Shown piece after piece: positions 34,841-43,665 of a stretch of 64,000 bases of DNA. Position numbers and translations under genes: made by a program. The DNA is from Acidimicrobiia bacterium (GTDB taxonomy: Bacteria > Actinomycetota > Acidimicrobiia > IMCC26256 > PALSA-610). Below the pieces are notes generated by a model. The model saw nothing but the letters and a program-made list of their open reading frames with translations. It had not been told where the DNA came from and made no database searches. The number at the start of each line of letters is the position of its first letter. Position 1 is the first letter of the stretch. The stretch covers positions 1,537,965-1,601,964 of the forward strand of contig BPGH01000001.1 of the NCBI GenBank assembly GCA_026002935.1. Reading direction: 5' to 3'.

Positions 34841-36456
34841 GCGGTCCCGCGTACCCGAGCGCGTCGAGATCTACGACACCACGCTGCGCGACGGCTCGCA
34901 GCTCGAGGGGATCTCGCTGACGGTCGAGGACAAGCTCCGCATCGCCGAGCAGCTCGACTGGCTCGGGGTCCACTACATCGAGGCCGGCTGGCCGGGCGCG
35001 AACCCCAAGGACGACGAGCTGTTCCGCCGCGCGCCGCGCGACCTCCGGCTCACCACGAGCACGCTCGTCGCGTTCGGTTCGACCCGGCGGGCCAAGGGCA
35101 GGGTCGACAGCGACGACACGCTGCGCCACCTCGTCGAGGCCGGCGTCGGGACCGTCTGCATCGTCGGCAAGTCCTGGGACTACCACGTCACCGAGGCGCT
35201 GGGCACCACGCTCGACGAGGGGGGTCGCGATGGTCGCCGACTCGGTGGCGTTCCTCCGGTCGCAGGGCCTCGACGTGCTCTTCGACGCCGAGCACTTCTT
35301 CGACGGGTACGCGCGCAACCCCGAGTACGCGCTGCGGGTGCTCGAGGCCGCGGCGACCGCGGGTGCCTCCCGGCTGGTCCTGTGCGACACCAACGGCGGC
35401 TCGCTCCCGCACACGGTCGAGCAGGTCGTCGCCGAGGTCGTCGACTACTTCGGCGGCGACGTCGGCATCGCCGTGCACCTCCACGACGACGGCGGCACCG
35501 GCGTCGCGAACGCCCTCGCCGGGGTGCGGGCGGGCGCGATCCAGGTGCAGGGCACCATCAACGGCTACGGCGAACGCACCGGCAACTGCAACCTCACGTC
35601 GATCATCCCTAACCTGACGCTCAAGATGGGCGTCGAGACCATCCCGCGCGACCGCCTCGACCGGCTCACACCGGTCGCGCACCACGTCGCCGAGCTCGTC
35701 AACATGCCGCTCAACCCGCAGGCGCCCTTCGTCGGGCACTCGGCGTTCGCGCACAAGGCGGGGCTGCACACCAGCGCGATCGCGAAGCGCCCCGACGCGT
35801 ACGAGCACATCGACCCCGCGATCGTCGGCAACGGCACGCGGTTCGTGGTGTCGGAGCTGTCGGGGAAGTCGACCCTCGTCCTCAAGGCCAAGGAGCTCGG
35901 CCTCGAGCTCGACGGGCCGCAGCTCGCCGAGGTGGTCGAGACGCTGAAGCAGCTCGAGCACGAGGGCTATCACTTCGAGGTCGCCGACGGGTCCCTCGAG
36001 CTGCTCATGCGGCGCGCCACCGGGTGGCGGCCCGACTGGTTCGAGGTGGAGTCCTTCCGCGTGATCACCGACGACCGCCGCGGCATCGACTCGCTGACCG
36101 GCGAGACCCGCGCCTCGGTCACCACGGAGGCGACGGTGAAGGTCCACGTCGGCGGCGAGCGCCACATCGCGACCGCCGAGGGCAACGGTCCGGTCAACGC
36201 GCTCGACCGGGCGCTGCGCACGGCGCTCGACGGGCGGTTCCCCGCGCTGGAGCGCGTCCACCTCACCGACTACAAGGTGCGCGTCCTCGACACGTCGCGG
36301 GGCACCGGCGCGGTCACCCGCGTGCTGATCGACTCGACCGACGGCGAGGCGACGTGGACCACGATCGGGGTCAACGAGAACATCATCGAGGCCTCCTGGC
36401 AGGCCCTGCTCGACTCGGTCCACTTCGGCTTGCTCCGCGGCGCACGCGCTGGATAA
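34830..36456 (+). CDS. cimA: Citramalate synthase, one frameshift
   Basis: Citramalate synthase (LeuA-like, DRE-TIM): [27 protein letters not shown] and [12 protein letters not shown]. The C-terminal LeuA-type regulatory domain (from about residue 420) contains [11 protein letters not shown]. It condenses pyruvate and acetyl-CoA to citramalate, giving isoleucine without threonine deaminase. The long (about 540-residue) form is the CimA type of this group. An extra G in the G6 run at 35219-35224 breaks the frame once. Placed in the leuB-ilvE operon, it shows the isoleucine route of this organism. Confidence 0.88.
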
Positions 36457-36466
36457 CAACGCAGCC

Positions 36467-36998
36467 GTGCCGACCGACCCCTACGTCCCCCCGGACCCCG
36501 CGGACCGGCCCCGCCAGCAGCAGAACCTGCCGCCCGGGGGTGGCGCTGCCGCCCGCGCGCCACTGGCGGGCGGGGCGCCCCGGCGACGTCGGCCCGGACC
36601 GGCCGGGGGGTGCCCTCCTCGGCCGGCCCGGCCCCAACGTCGGCTACGCGTACACGCTCGCCGAGCGCGCCGAGGGTCGGTTGCGCCTCGGGCCCCACGA
36701 GGACCCGCACGACGTCGTGCCCGTCGTCGCGGAGATCGCGGCGAAGCGCGCCGCCTCGTTCGGGCGGGCGCCCGTGATCCACGACGTCGACGTCGCGGTG
36801 CGGCTCCTCGGCTACGACGGCAGCGCCGGCGACGAGTTCGTGCAGCAGCGGACGCTGCTCGTGCACGGCGCCGGCCACGACTACGCGCGCCGCCGCGCGA
36901 TCGTCGACGCGGTCCCCGAGCAGCTCCTGCGCCTGCCGGCCGACGCGCTCGGTGAGCACGTCGCCCAGTGGCGGCAGGGCGCGCTCGCGCTGGTGTGA
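36467..36998 (+). CDS. Hypothetical protein at the end of the leuB-ilvE-cimA operon, one frameshift
   Basis: About 176 residues starting MPTDPYVPPDPADRPRQQ, proline-rich at first, then a folded domain: G-P-N-V-G-Y-A-Y-T-L-A-E-R, R-A-P-V-I-H-D-V-D-V-A-V-R-L-L-G-Y-D and L-V-H-G-A-G-H-D-Y. An extra G in the G5 run at 36536-36540 splits the frame; removing it joins the proline-rich start to the domain. I recognise no family. Its position 10 nt after cimA suggests cotranscription, and similar small proteins may travel with this operon in relatives, which I cannot check. Confidence 0.55.
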
Positions 36999-37044
36999 GC
37001 GCGGTCGGGCGAACGGCGCCGTTCCCGGCGCCCGGGAGGCCTGC

Positions 37045-38193
37045 GTGTTCGACCTGACCGACGAGCTCGAGGAGCTGCGCGCGTCGGTCCGCCGCCTGGC
37101 CGAGGAGCGGATCGCCCCCAACGCCGCCGCCGCCGACGAGCACGAGGAGTTCCCCGCCGCGAGCTGGGAGGCCTGGCGCGACGCGGGCTTCGCGGGGCTC
37201 GCGTTCCCGGTGGAGTGGGGCGGGCAGGGCGCCGGGCTCCTCGCGCACGCGATCGCGGTCGAGGAGGTGGCGCGCGTGTGCGCGTCGTCGTCGCTGTTCG
37301 CGTTCATCCCGAAGCTCGCGATGACCCCGGTGCTCGACCACGGGTCGGAGGAGCTGCGCGACCGCTACGTGCGCCGGGTCGCCGGGGGCGAGGTGCTGGC
37401 CGCCTACTGCCTCTCCGAGGCCGACGCGGGGAGCGACGTCGCCGCGATGCGCACCCGTGCCGTGCGCGACGGCGACCACTACGTGCTCACCGGCGCGAAG
37501 CACTGGGTCACCAACGCCGGCGTGTGCGACCTGTACACCGTGTTCGCGAAGACGGATCCGGACGCCGGGCACCGCGGCATCAGCGCGTTCGTCGTCGAGA
37601 AGGGGTTCCCGGGGTTCTCGATCGGGAAGCTCGAGCGCAAGATGGGCATGCGGGGCTCGCCCACCGGCGAGGTGCGCCTCGACGGCTGCGTGGTCCCGGC
37701 CGCGAACCTCGTCGGCGAGGAGGGCCGCGGCTTCTACTACGCGATGGGCGCGCTCGACCGCTCCCGGCCGCTCGTCGGCGCCCAGGCCCTCGGGATCGCG
37801 CAGGCCGCGCTCGACCTCGCCACCGGGTACGTCCGCGAGCGCCGCCAGTTCGGCCGCCGGGTCGCCGACTTCCAGGGCGTGCAGTTCCTCCTCGCCGACC
37901 TCGCCGCCCATCTCGACGCGGCGCGGTTGCTCGTCTACCGGGCGTGCGCGCGGATCGACGCGGGGCGCCCGGGCACGGCGGCGGCGTCCTCGATGGCGAA
38001 GCTGTTCGCCTCCGACACGGCGATGCGGGTGACCACCGACTGCGTGCAGCTGCTCGGCGGCCTCGGGTACACGAAGGACACCCCCGCCGAGCGCTACATG
38101 CGCGACGCGAAGGTCACCCAGATCTACGAGGGGACGAACCAGATCCAGCGCGTCGTGATCGCCCGGCAGCTCCTCGGCCCCGGCGGCGCGTGA
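37045..38193 (+). CDS. Acyl-CoA dehydrogenase
   Basis: A 382-residue flavoprotein. FAD/substrate motifs: C-L-S-E-A-D-A-G-S-D-V-A-A-M-R-T, W-V-T-N-A-G, the R-R-Q-F-G-R-R-V-A-D-F-Q-G-V-Q loop and a catalytic Glu in Q-I-Y-E-G-T-N-Q-I-Q. It takes electrons from an acyl-CoA to electron-transfer flavoprotein; the short/branched-chain acyl-CoA subgroup fits best. The GTG start is backed by C-G-G-G-A-G-G at 6 nt. Its closeness to the branched-chain amino acid operon is suggestive of branched-chain acyl-CoA oxidation, but that is inference. Confidence 0.9.
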   Translation: MFDLTDELEELRASVRRLAEERIAPNAAAADEHEEFPAASWEAWRDAGFAGLAFPVEWGGQGAGLLAHAIAVEEVARVCASSSLFAFIPKLAMTPVLDHGSEELRDRYVRRVAGGEVLAAYCLSEADAGSDVAAMRTRAVRDGDHYVLTGAKHWVTNAGVCDLYTVFAKTDPDAGHRGISAFVVEKGFPGFSIGKLERKMGMRGSPTGEVRLDGCVVPAANLVGEEGRGFYYAMGALDRSRPLVGAQALGIAQAALDLATGYVRERRQFGRRVADFQGVQFLLADLAAHLDAARLLVYRACARIDAGRPGTAAASSMAKLFASDTAMRVTTDCVQLLGGLGYTKDTPAERYMRDAKVTQIYEGTNQIQRVVIARQLLGPGGA

Positions 38194-38228
38194 GGGCACG
38201 GCGCCGGGGCCGCCCGCCCGCCGTTCCG

Positions 38229-38234
38229 TAGACT
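38229..38234 (+). promoter_or_regulatory. -10 box of gltX
   Basis: TAGACT ends 10 nt before the gltX ATG, leaving a 5' leader of only a few bases. It belongs to a recurrent pattern of -10-like boxes set just upstream of start codons in this window. Confidence 0.5.
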
Positions 38235-38244
38235 CGGCGCTCCC

Positions 38245-39669
38245 ATGAGCGACGTCCGCGTGCGCTTCTCGCCCGCGCCCACCGGCTTCCTCCACGTCGG
38301 CTCGGCGCGCACCGCGCTGTTCAACTGGCTCTACGCCCGCCACACGGGCGGCACCTTCCTGCTGCGCATCGAGGACACCGACGTGACCCGCTCGACGCCC
38401 GAGGCCGTGGAGCAGATCCAGCACGTGCTGCGCTGGCTGCGGCTCGACTGGGACGGCGACCTCGTGCTGCAGAGCCACCGTTTCGACCTCTACCTCGCGG
38501 CCGCGGACCGCCTCCTCGACGAGGGGCTCGCGTACGAGTGCTATTGCACCGAGGAGGAGGTGCGGGCCCGCAACGACGAGGCGCTGCGCACGGGCGCCAC
38601 CCCCGGCTACGACGGGCGCTGCCGGGATCTCACCGCGGCCGAGCGCGCGGCACGCGCCGCCGAGGGCCGTCCCCGCTCGGTGCGCTTCCGCACGCCCGAC
38701 GAGGGCGAGAGCAGCTTCGACGACCTCGTGCGCGGGACGGTGTCGGTGGCGTGGTCGACGATCCCCGACTTCGTCATCGTCCGTTCGAACGGCACCCCGG
38801 TGTTCTTCCTCGCGAACGCGGTCGACGACGCGGACATGGGCATCACGCACGTGCTGCGCGGCGAGGACCTGCTCGACTCGACGCACCGGGTGCTCGCCCT
38901 GCGGCAGGCGCTGGGCCACGCCGACCGGCCGGTGTACGCCCACCTGCCGCTGATCCTCGGGCCGGGCGGCGCCAAGCTGTCGAAGCGGCACGGCGCGACG
39001 AGCGTCGAGGAGTTCCGTGACGCGGGCTACCTCCCCGACGCGCTGGTCAACTACCTCGCATTGCTCGGGTGGGGGCCGGCCGACGGCCGCGAGGTGCTGA
39101 CGCGCGACGAGCTGGTCGCGGAATTCGACGTCGCCCGCGTGACCCCGTCCGCGGCGACCTTCGACGCCCAGAAGCTCGAGTGGATGAACGGCGAGCACAT
39201 CCGGCGGCTCGGGGTCGCCGACCTCGCCGGCGAGGTGCTCCCGTTCGCGAAGCAGCGCTACGGCGGGCGCATCGAGATCCGCAGGTTCGAGGCCGCCGTC
39301 GCCCTCGCGCAGGAGCGCGCGACGACGCTGGCCCAGATCGCGCAGCAGTGCGAGTTCCTCTTCCTCCCCGACGACGAGGTGGTGATCGACGACGACGCGC
39401 GCTCGACGATCGCGGGGCTCGACGGCGTCGGCGCACTCATCGACGCCGCGATCGCGCACCTCGAGACCTGCGAGTGGGACGTCGAGCACATCGACCTCCG
39501 CCCCGTCGTCACGGGGCTCGGCCTCAAGCCCCGCACCCACATGAAGGTGCTGTACGCGGCGATCGAGGGCCGCACCGCCGGCCTCCCGCTGTTCGAATCG
39601 ATCCACCTGCTCGGACGCGAGGCCGCCCTGACGCGGCTGCGCCGGGCGCGCGACGCCCTGGCCCCGTGA
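38245..39669 (+). CDS. gltX: Glutamyl-tRNA synthetase
   Basis: A 474-residue class I synthetase. The HIGH equivalent is H17-V-G-S20 and the KMSKS equivalent is K244-L-S-K-R. The YECYCTEEEVRARN zinc-region-like segment and an anticodon-binding C-terminal helix bundle (from about residue 320) follow. It charges tRNA-Glu; in actinobacteria without GlnRS it also mischarges tRNA-Gln for GatCAB. Strikingly, the genes for tRNA-Gln and tRNA-Glu lie about 0.7-0.8 kb downstream on the same strand. It overlaps the YdcF gene by GTGA. Confidence 0.93.
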   Translation: MSDVRVRFSPAPTGFLHVGSARTALFNWLYARHTGGTFLLRIEDTDVTRSTPEAVEQIQHVLRWLRLDWDGDLVLQSHRFDLYLAAADRLLDEGLAYECYCTEEEVRARNDEALRTGATPGYDGRCRDLTAAERAARAAEGRPRSVRFRTPDEGESSFDDLVRGTVSVAWSTIPDFVIVRSNGTPVFFLANAVDDADMGITHVLRGEDLLDSTHRVLALRQALGHADRPVYAHLPLILGPGGAKLSKRHGATSVEEFRDAGYLPDALVNYLALLGWGPADGREVLTRDELVAEFDVARVTPSAATFDAQKLEWMNGEHIRRLGVADLAGEVLPFAKQRYGGRIEIRRFEAAVALAQERATTLAQIAQQCEFLFLPDDEVVIDDDARSTIAGLDGVGALIDAAIAHLETCEWDVEHIDLRPVVTGLGLKPRTHMKVLYAAIEGRTAGLPLFESIHLLGREAALTRLRRARDALAP

Positions 39670-40304
39670 TCGGACCCCGGCGCGTGCTGCGCACCGCGCT
39701 GCGCGTCGCCCTCGTCGCCGCCGGTCTCCTCGCCGCGTACCTGCTCGTGACCTTCGTGCAGGTCTGGCGCGCGGCGCGCCACGACGGCGCCCGGCCCTCC
39801 GACGCGATCGTCGTGCTCGGCGCCGCCCAGTACGACGGGCGGCCCTCGCCGGTGCTCGCCGCCCGGCTCGACCACGCCCTCGACCTGTACGAGGAGGGGA
39901 TCGCACCGGTGATCGTCGTGACCGGCGGCCGCCAGGAGGGCGACCGGTTCACCGAGGCGACCGCCGCGGCGACCTACCTGCACGAGCACGGCGTCCCCGA
40001 CGACGTGATCCTGCGCGAGACGACGGGCCGCTCGTCGTGGGAGTCGCTCGCCGCCGCCGCGCGCTTCCTCGCGGCGCGCGACCTGACGCGGGTCGTGCTC
40101 GTCTCCGACCCGTACCACGCGGCCCGCATCGACGCCATCGCGAGCGAGGTCGGGCTCGACGCCACGGTGTCGCCGACGCGCACGAGCCCGATCACGGGCG
40201 CCGCCGAGTGGCGGCGGTTCGCCGCCGAGACGGTCCGCGTCGCCGCGGGCCGGGTCTTCGGGTTCGGGCGGCTGGAACGCGGCCGCGACGCCGCCGTGCC
40301 CTGA
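39666..40304 (+). CDS. YdcF/DUF218-family membrane-associated protein
   Basis: A 212-residue protein with one N-terminal membrane helix (ALVAAGLLAAYLLVTFV) and a DUF218 domain: A-I-V-V-L-G-A-A-Q-Y-D-G-R-P-S-P-V-L, L-Y-E-E-G-I-A-P-V-I-V-V-T-G-G, L-R-E-T-T-G-R-S-S-W-E-S-L and V-L-V-S-D-P-Y-H-A-A-R. The family is linked to envelope or vancomycin-sensitivity functions in other bacteria; its reaction is not settled. The GTG start overlaps the gltX stop. Confidence 0.85.
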   Translation: MIGPRRVLRTALRVALVAAGLLAAYLLVTFVQVWRAARHDGARPSDAIVVLGAAQYDGRPSPVLAARLDHALDLYEEGIAPVIVVTGGRQEGDRFTEATAAATYLHEHGVPDDVILRETTGRSSWESLAAAARFLAARDLTRVVLVSDPYHAARIDAIASEVGLDATVSPTRTSPITGAAEWRRFAAETVRVAAGRVFGFGRLERGRDAAVP

Positions 40305-40314
40305 CCCGACTCGG

Positions 40315-40320
40315 TATGCT
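40315..40320 (+). promoter_or_regulatory. -10 box of the tRNA-Gln gene
   Basis: TATGCT lies 12 nt before the tRNA-Gln acceptor stem. A similar TACGCT (40453-40458) precedes tRNA-Glu by 14 nt, so the two tRNAs appear to have separate promoters. Confidence 0.5.
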
Positions 40321-40332
40321 GTGCCACCGCCT

Positions 40333-40403
40333 TCGGGGGTGGTGTAATCGGCAACACGACAGGTTCTGGCCCTGTTATTGGGGGTTCGAGTCCTCCCCCC
40401 CGA
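40333..40403 (+). tRNA. tRNA-Gln (anticodon CTG)
   Basis: A cloverleaf can be drawn: acceptor TCGGGGG, D-stem GTGT/ACAC, anticodon stem ACAGG/CCTGT with loop TTCTGGC (anticodon CTG), T-arm GGGGG-TTCGAGT-CCTCC. The 3' acceptor strand is one C short (the C6 run 40395-40400 would have to be C7 for a full 7-bp acceptor plus 5-bp T-stem), so a homopolymer deletion in the sequence is likely. No CCA is encoded. It lies between YdcF and tRNA-Glu. Confidence 0.8.
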
Positions 40404-40472
40404 GCTCCGACGGCCCGTGTCCCCGGCGTCCGGCGCCCGCGACGCGGTTTGCTACGCTGTCGCCTCCTCCGG

Positions 40473-40547
40473 GCCCCGTTGGTGTAGACGGCCTAACACG
40501 CCACCCTCTCAAGGTGGAGATCACGGGTTCGAATCCCGTACGGGGTG
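40473..40547 (+). tRNA. tRNA-Glu (anticodon CTC)
   Basis: The acceptor GCCCCGT pairs with ACGGGGT (40540-40546; G1-U72 wobble), the D-stem is G-T-G-T with A-C-A-C, the anticodon stem CCACC/GGTGG holds loop CTCTCAA (anticodon CTC), and the T-loop is TTCGAAT. All expected invariant bases are present. The second substrate of the gltX-encoded synthetase, lying 70 nt after tRNA-Gln. Confidence 0.92.
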
Positions 40548-40578
40548 CTCGACCGCGCGGCGGCGCGCCGGGCGCGCG

Positions 40579-41454
40579 TCAGCCGCCGGCCCGCTCGGCC
40601 GCGAGCGCCACGAACGCGGCGGCGGACGCCGACAGCGGCGCGTCCGGGTGGACGACCCCGATCTGGCGCCGCAGCGGCGGGTCGAACCCGCGCACGACGG
40701 CGCCGAGCGCGGCCGCGTGCTCGCCGTGCGACCGGTACCAGATGCAGCAACCGTGGCCGACGAGCACGGCGGGGATCCACGCCGCGCGCTCGTCGCTCTC
40801 GAAGGTCACCGTCGGCGAGACGCCGAGCGCGTCGAACAGCGCGTCGAACGTCCGCCGGCGCTCGCTGCCGGGTGCCGGCAGGATCAACGGCAGCTCGCCG
40901 AGCATCCCGAGCGGCACGGGATCCGGCAGCGCGCTGCCCGGCGGGGCGATGAGCACGACGTCGCGCTCCTCGAGCGGCACGACGACGAGGCCCTCGGCAC
41001 CGACGGGCAGGTCGCACAGGCCGACCTCCGCGCGGCCCTCCGCCACGGTGGCCGCGACGTGCTCGCTGCTGTCGCAGTGGACGAAGCGGAGCCCGAACGC
41101 GGGGTGGCGCGCCCAGAACTCGGGGGCGAGGCCGGCGCCCAGCTCGGCCTCGAGCGTCGGCGTCGTCGCGACGGCGGCGACCAGCCCGCGCTCGTGGCGG
41201 CGGGCGCGGCCGAGCTCCTCGATGCGCTCGACCTCGCCGAGCGCCCGCCGGGCCGCGTCGACGACCCGCCGGCCGTCGACGGTCGGCTCGACCCCGCGGG
41301 CGTTGCGCACGAGCAGCGTCAGCCCCAGCTCGCGCTCCAGTGACCGCACCGCACGCGACAGCACCGGCTGGGCGACGTGGCACGCGGCCGCGGCGCGGGT
41401 GATCGAGCCCTCGTCGGCGGCCGCGACGAGGTAGCGGAGCTGCTGCAGGTTCAC
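40579..41454 (-). CDS. LysR-family transcriptional regulator
   Basis: A 291-residue LTTR. The N-terminal winged HTH (V-N-L-Q-Q-L-R-Y-L-V-A-A-A, S-I-T-R-A-A-A-A-C-H-V-A-Q-P-V-L-S-R-A-V-R-S-L-E) is followed by a two-lobed effector-binding domain. A GTG start and MNLQQLRYL are typical. It is divergent from the SurE-like lipoprotein gene, across an intergenic region with an ATACC-N5-GGTAT dyad that fits an LTTR site, so that gene is its probable target. Confidence 0.88.
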   Translation of the reverse strand: MNLQQLRYLVAAADEGSITRAAAACHVAQPVLSRAVRSLERELGLTLLVRNARGVEPTVDGRRVVDAARRALGEVERIEELGRARRHERGLVAAVATTPTLEAELGAGLAPEFWARHPAFGLRFVHCDSSEHVAATVAEGRAEVGLCDLPVGAEGLVVVPLEERDVVLIAPPGSALPDPVPLGMLGELPLILPAPGSERRRTFDALFDALGVSPTVTFESDERAAWIPAVLVGHGCCIWYRSHGEHAAALGAVVRGFDPPLRRQIGVVHPDAPLSASAAAFVALAAERAGG

Positions 41455-41518
41455 GCCGCCCGCCCGGCCGGGGTGCGCGCCACGGTGCGAGCGTCGCGCC
41501 GGACCGCGGCGGGGGGCC

Positions 41519-41533
41519 ATACCCCATCGGTAT
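41519..41533. promoter_or_regulatory. Putative LysR-type operator (ATACC-N5-GGTAT)
   Basis: The dyad ATACC-CCATC-GGTAT contains the LTTR consensus T-N11-A (T41520, A41532). It lies in the 156-bp region between the divergent LysR gene and the SurE-like gene, about 65 bp from the LysR start. It is the only strong dyad in that region. Confidence 0.5.
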
Positions 41534-41610
41534 GAGCGCCGGCGCGAAAGGTCTTGGACCGCGGGCCGCGGGCGGCCCAGCATCGCGGCCACACGACCCG
41601 AGGGGGGACG

Positions 41611-42885
41611 ATGAGGCCTTCGATCCGCACGGCGGCGCTCGCGGCGGTGGTCGCGCTCGGCGCGTCCGGCTGCATGTTCTTCCCGGCGGCGGTGCGGAAC
41701 GCCGGCTTCCAGCCGCAGCCCGTCCCGTGGTGGTGCGACTCCGACACCGGCACGGCCCTGACGCCGGCGGAGTGCCAGTCGCTGTCGCTGCAACTCGACC
41801 TCGCGCTCGACGTCGCGCACGCCCACCCGCGCGCGTCCGACGCGCTCGACGCGGGTGCGTCCGCCTCCGCGTACGAGACCGGCGTGGGCGCGGCGTTCGT
41901 GCTGCGCGCCCCGGCCGCCTCGTTCTCCCCGGCGGCGCCCGACACGATCCTCTACGACGGGACCGACCCGGGCTCGCAGGTCGTCGCGCTCGAGTGGAAC
42001 GTGGCGGGCGCGTCGGCGCCGGGCGGCTTCACCGGCGGCAACGACGTGTGGACCGAGACCGCCGACGACGTGTGGACCGTCCGCGCGTGGATCGTCCGCC
42101 CGTTCGAGAACCAGAACGAGCCGTTCGCCACGACGCACCCGTGTCTCGCGGCCGGGGGCCCCGTCTACGACGTCGGCGCCGCGTGCCACACGCAGACGCA
42201 CCCCGAGCCGCTCGACGTCCTGGTCACCAACGACGACGGGGTCGGCGCGGCCGGCATCGACGCCGTCGTCGAGGCGTTGCGCGTGCTCCCGGGTGTCGAG
42301 GTGACGGTCGTCGCGCCCGCGACGAACCAGAGCGGGACCGGCGACACGACGACGCCCGGCGGCGTGACGGCGTTCCCGACCACGACCGCGAGCGGCTACC
42401 CGGCGGTCGCCGTGAACGGCTACCCGGCCGACGCGGTCCTGCACGCCCTGAACGTGCTGGGCGAGAACCCCGACCTCGTCGTGTCCGGCATCAACGACGG
42501 GCAGAACCTCGGCCCGGTCGTGGACCTGTCGGGCACGGTCGGCGCGGCGCGGGTCGCGGCCCGCAGCGGGATCCCCGCGCTCGCCGCGTCGCAGGGGCTG
42601 GGAAGCCCGCCCGACTTCCCGAGCGGCGTCGCGGCCGTCCTGGACTGGCTCGAGGACTTCCGCCTCGGGCGGGCCGGCCCGCCGTACCAGGAGGTCGCGA
42701 ACGTCAACGTCCCGACCTGCACCGCCGGCTCGATCCGCGGCACGGTGGACGTCCCGCTCGCGACCGACCTCGACCCGTCACCGCTGTCCCCGTCCGACTG
42801 CACGTCGACGGTGACGGCGGTCGCCGACGACGTCGAGGCGTTCGTGCACGGCTTCGTGACGCGCTCGGACGCCGGGCTGCACTGA
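41611..42885 (+). CDS. Exported lipoprotein with SurE (5'/3'-nucleotidase) domain
   Basis: A 424-residue lipoprotein: signal with lipobox G-A-S-G-C21, an N-terminal domain of about 170 residues rich in Trp and Cys, then a SurE domain from about residue 205 with the metal-binding V-T-N-D-D-G-V-G-A-A-G-I, A-P-A-T-N-Q-S-G and V-V-S-G-I-N-D-G-Q-N-L-G. SurE hydrolyses nucleoside monophosphates or polyphosphate and is normally a cytoplasmic single-domain protein; an exported fusion suggests extracellular nucleotide or phosphate scavenging. Its N-terminal part I cannot name. LysR is its divergent neighbour. Confidence 0.78.
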   Translation: MRPSIRTAALAAVVALGASGCMFFPAAVRNAGFQPQPVPWWCDSDTGTALTPAECQSLSLQLDLALDVAHAHPRASDALDAGASASAYETGVGAAFVLRAPAASFSPAAPDTILYDGTDPGSQVVALEWNVAGASAPGGFTGGNDVWTETADDVWTVRAWIVRPFENQNEPFATTHPCLAAGGPVYDVGAACHTQTHPEPLDVLVTNDDGVGAAGIDAVVEALRVLPGVEVTVVAPATNQSGTGDTTTPGGVTAFPTTTASGYPAVAVNGYPADAVLHALNVLGENPDLVVSGINDGQNLGPVVDLSGTVGAARVAARSGIPALAASQGLGSPPDFPSGVAAVLDWLEDFRLGRAGPPYQEVANVNVPTCTAGSIRGTVDVPLATDLDPSPLSPSDCTSTVTAVADDVEAFVHGFVTRSDAGLH

Positions 42886-42939
42886 CCCGGCGCCGATCGA
42901 GGACCGCAACGGTCCTCGGACGGGGGGAGCATCTCGGCC

Positions 42940-43665
42940 GTGCCCGACGTGCGGTTCAAGGACCTGTGCATCGACGCGACGGCGGTCGGTGACACCCCGC
43001 GCCGCGTCGCCGAGTTCTGGGGGCGGCTCCTCGGCCAGGAGGTCGTCGAGCGCGACGACGGCCCGTACGTGCTCGAGCCGCCCCCGGGCGGCCCCGACGG
43101 GCGGCGGGTCTGGGTCAACGACGTGCCCGAGCCGATGGTCGGCAAGAGCCGGGTGCACCTCGACGTGCGGCTCCCGCCCGGTTCGGTCGACGACCTGGTC
43201 GCGGCCGGCGCGACCGTGCGCCGGGCGCCCGACGGCGAGGTCCGCTGGCACGTGCTCGAGGACCCGGACGGCCTCGTGTTCTGCGTGATGGGGCCGCACC
43301 CCCGGTATCCCGACGCGCCGTTCGGCCCGTTCGAGCTCGTGGTCGACGCCGCCGATCCGGTGGCGAGCGCGCAGTGGTGGGCGGCCCGCACCGGCGCGAC
43401 CGTCAACCGCCCGCCCGACGCGCCCTGGTGCTTCCTGACGGGGGTCGCGGGGTTCCCGTTCGACTTCTGGGTGTTCACGCCGGTGCCCGAGCCGAAGCGG
43501 GCGAAGAACCGCGTGCACTGGGACGTGACGCTCGCCGACGGCACGATCGGCGACCTGGTGCGCGCCGGCGCCCGGCTCCTGCGGGAACCGGACGGAACGG
43601 ACGAATGGTGGGTGCTCGCCGACCCCGAGGGCAACGAGTTCTGCGCGTTCGCGCCGCCCGGCTGA
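42940..43665 (+). CDS. Double-domain VOC (glyoxalase-like) protein
   Basis: A 241-residue protein made of two tandem glyoxalase-like domains (about residues 5-115 and 125-240). Each half ends with D-P-D-G-L-V-F-C or D-P-E-G-N-E-F-C, an F-C where enzymatic VOCs usually have F-E, so the metal site may be altered. The first half begins F-K-D-L-C-I-D-A. This is the DUF/glyoxalase-like type common in actinobacteria; no reaction can be assigned. GTG start; Shine-Dalgarno-like GGGGGGAGC lies about 10 nt upstream. Confidence 0.78.
   Translation: MPDVRFKDLCIDATAVGDTPRRVAEFWGRLLGQEVVERDDGPYVLEPPPGGPDGRRVWVNDVPEPMVGKSRVHLDVRLPPGSVDDLVAAGATVRRAPDGEVRWHVLEDPDGLVFCVMGPHPRYPDAPFGPFELVVDAADPVASAQWWAARTGATVNRPPDAPWCFLTGVAGFPFDFWVFTPVPEPKRAKNRVHWDVTLADGTIGDLVRAGARLLREPDGTDEWWVLADPEGNEFCAFAPPG

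Noticed and set aside
36481..39906. 1141-codon minus-strand frame opposite acyl-CoA dehydrogenase and gltX
   Set aside because: Antisense shadow; no recognisable motif, and gltX and the dehydrogenase are certain.
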